IMG/VR virus record: IMGVR_UViG_3300046004_002406
Span: 1 to 20,791 of that record
Reading direction: 5' to 3' (one strand)
Length of the DNA: 20,791 nt
From: a virus
The notes under the pieces were generated by a model. It was given only the letters and a program-made list of their open reading frames with translations. It was not told the origin of the DNA and ran no database searches. How positions within the stretch are numbered: position 1 is the first letter of the stretch; each line of letters opens with the position of its first letter. The position numbers were made by a program, and so were the translations under genes. Below, in pieces: positions 20,672 to 20,791 of this stretch.

Positions 20672-20791
20672 ATGAGAATTAACCCACAACATAAGCAGGC
20701 TGTTCTAGGTTGTTTGAAAGAAATGTCAAACTCTTACGCTAGGATTGAAGCTGAACGAGATCTAGTCAAGGAAATTCTAGAAAAGATGCAG
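20672..20791 (+). CDS. N-terminal part of a small helical protein, possibly DsbA-like (3' end outside window)
   Basis: Forty codons open to the window edge, beginning two bases after the clamp stop. The sequence MRINPQHKQAVLGCLKEMSN, then SYARIEAERDLVKEILEKM, is a continuous charged helix. The RIEAERDLVKEIL phrase is reminiscent of small proteins in marine T4-like phages related to T4 DsbA, a double-stranded DNA-binding protein that helps late transcription. That link is tentative, because only the first part is visible. It would be co-transcribed with the clamp gene. Confidence 0.6.
   Translation, partial: MRINPQHKQAVLGCLKEMSNSYARIEAERDLVKEILEKMQ

Noticed and set aside
1-20791. tRNA genes, CRISPR arrays, insertion sequences, introns or attachment sites
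   Set aside because: Reading through found no cloverleaf-like gene, no spaced repeat array, no transposase, no split core gene and no integrase-associated site.

Overview
The window is a contiguous piece of an AT-rich genome of a T4-type tailed phage (myovirus). This follows from the order and sequence of T4 core genes, all on the + strand and closely packed: prohead protease (gp21), scaffold (gp22), major capsid (gp23), UvsY, UvsW, late sigma factor (gp55), the Mre11/Rad50-like pair gp47/gp46, a gp1-like dNMP kinase and the sliding clamp gp45. The order 21-22-23-(small tail protein)-uvsY-uvsW-55-47-46 resembles marine and alphaproteobacterial T4-like phages more than enterobacterial T4. No gp24 vertex gene follows gp23. 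The host cannot be read from the window: there are no photosynthesis genes and no tRNAs.

Layout. (1) 1-3470: head assembly block, served by one T4-type late promoter (TATAAATA, 842-849) and closed by a strong terminator after gp23. (2) 3521-5515: a free-standing VSR-like homing endonuclease inserted between gp23 and a small tail structural gene (gp3/gp19-type). (3) 5512-11956: recombination, repair and late-transcription operon: uvsY, uvsW, a hypothetical gene, gp55, a 49-residue ORF, 47, 46, then a peptide deformylase joined by a one-base overlap. (4) 12038-15780: a CobT-like metallopeptidase/VWA protein, a CobS/MoxR-like AAA+ ATPase and a small protein. The CobT-like gene is bracketed by two copies of a 40-bp stem-loop plus promoter cassette. 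(5) 15784-16231: a small predicted winged-helix DNA-binding protein with an unusually long leader that can fold as an H-type pseudoknot, then a strong terminator. (6) 16243-20008: a probable DNA base hypermodification operon: TET/JBP-type 2-oxoglutarate/Fe(II) dioxygenase, TET-associated-type glycosyltransferase, a second GT-A glycosyltransferase and a dNMP kinase. (7) 19932-20791: the clamp gene with its own promoter inside the kinase gene, and the start of a further gene.

Regulation is unusually legible. Six + strand promoters and one - strand promoter share the pattern TTKAYTTTT with TATAAT or TATACT and exactly 17 bases between the hexamers. They look like early promoters for the host housekeeping sigma factor. 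The single TATAAATA late promoter fits the gp55 encoded here.

The most interesting points are the TET/glycosyltransferase cassette with a cysteine-rich insertion in the dioxygenase, the predicted leader pseudoknot, the antisense promoter in front of gp55, and the duplicated stem-loop/promoter cassette around the CobT-like gene. All functional statements come from reading motifs by eye; no database search was possible.
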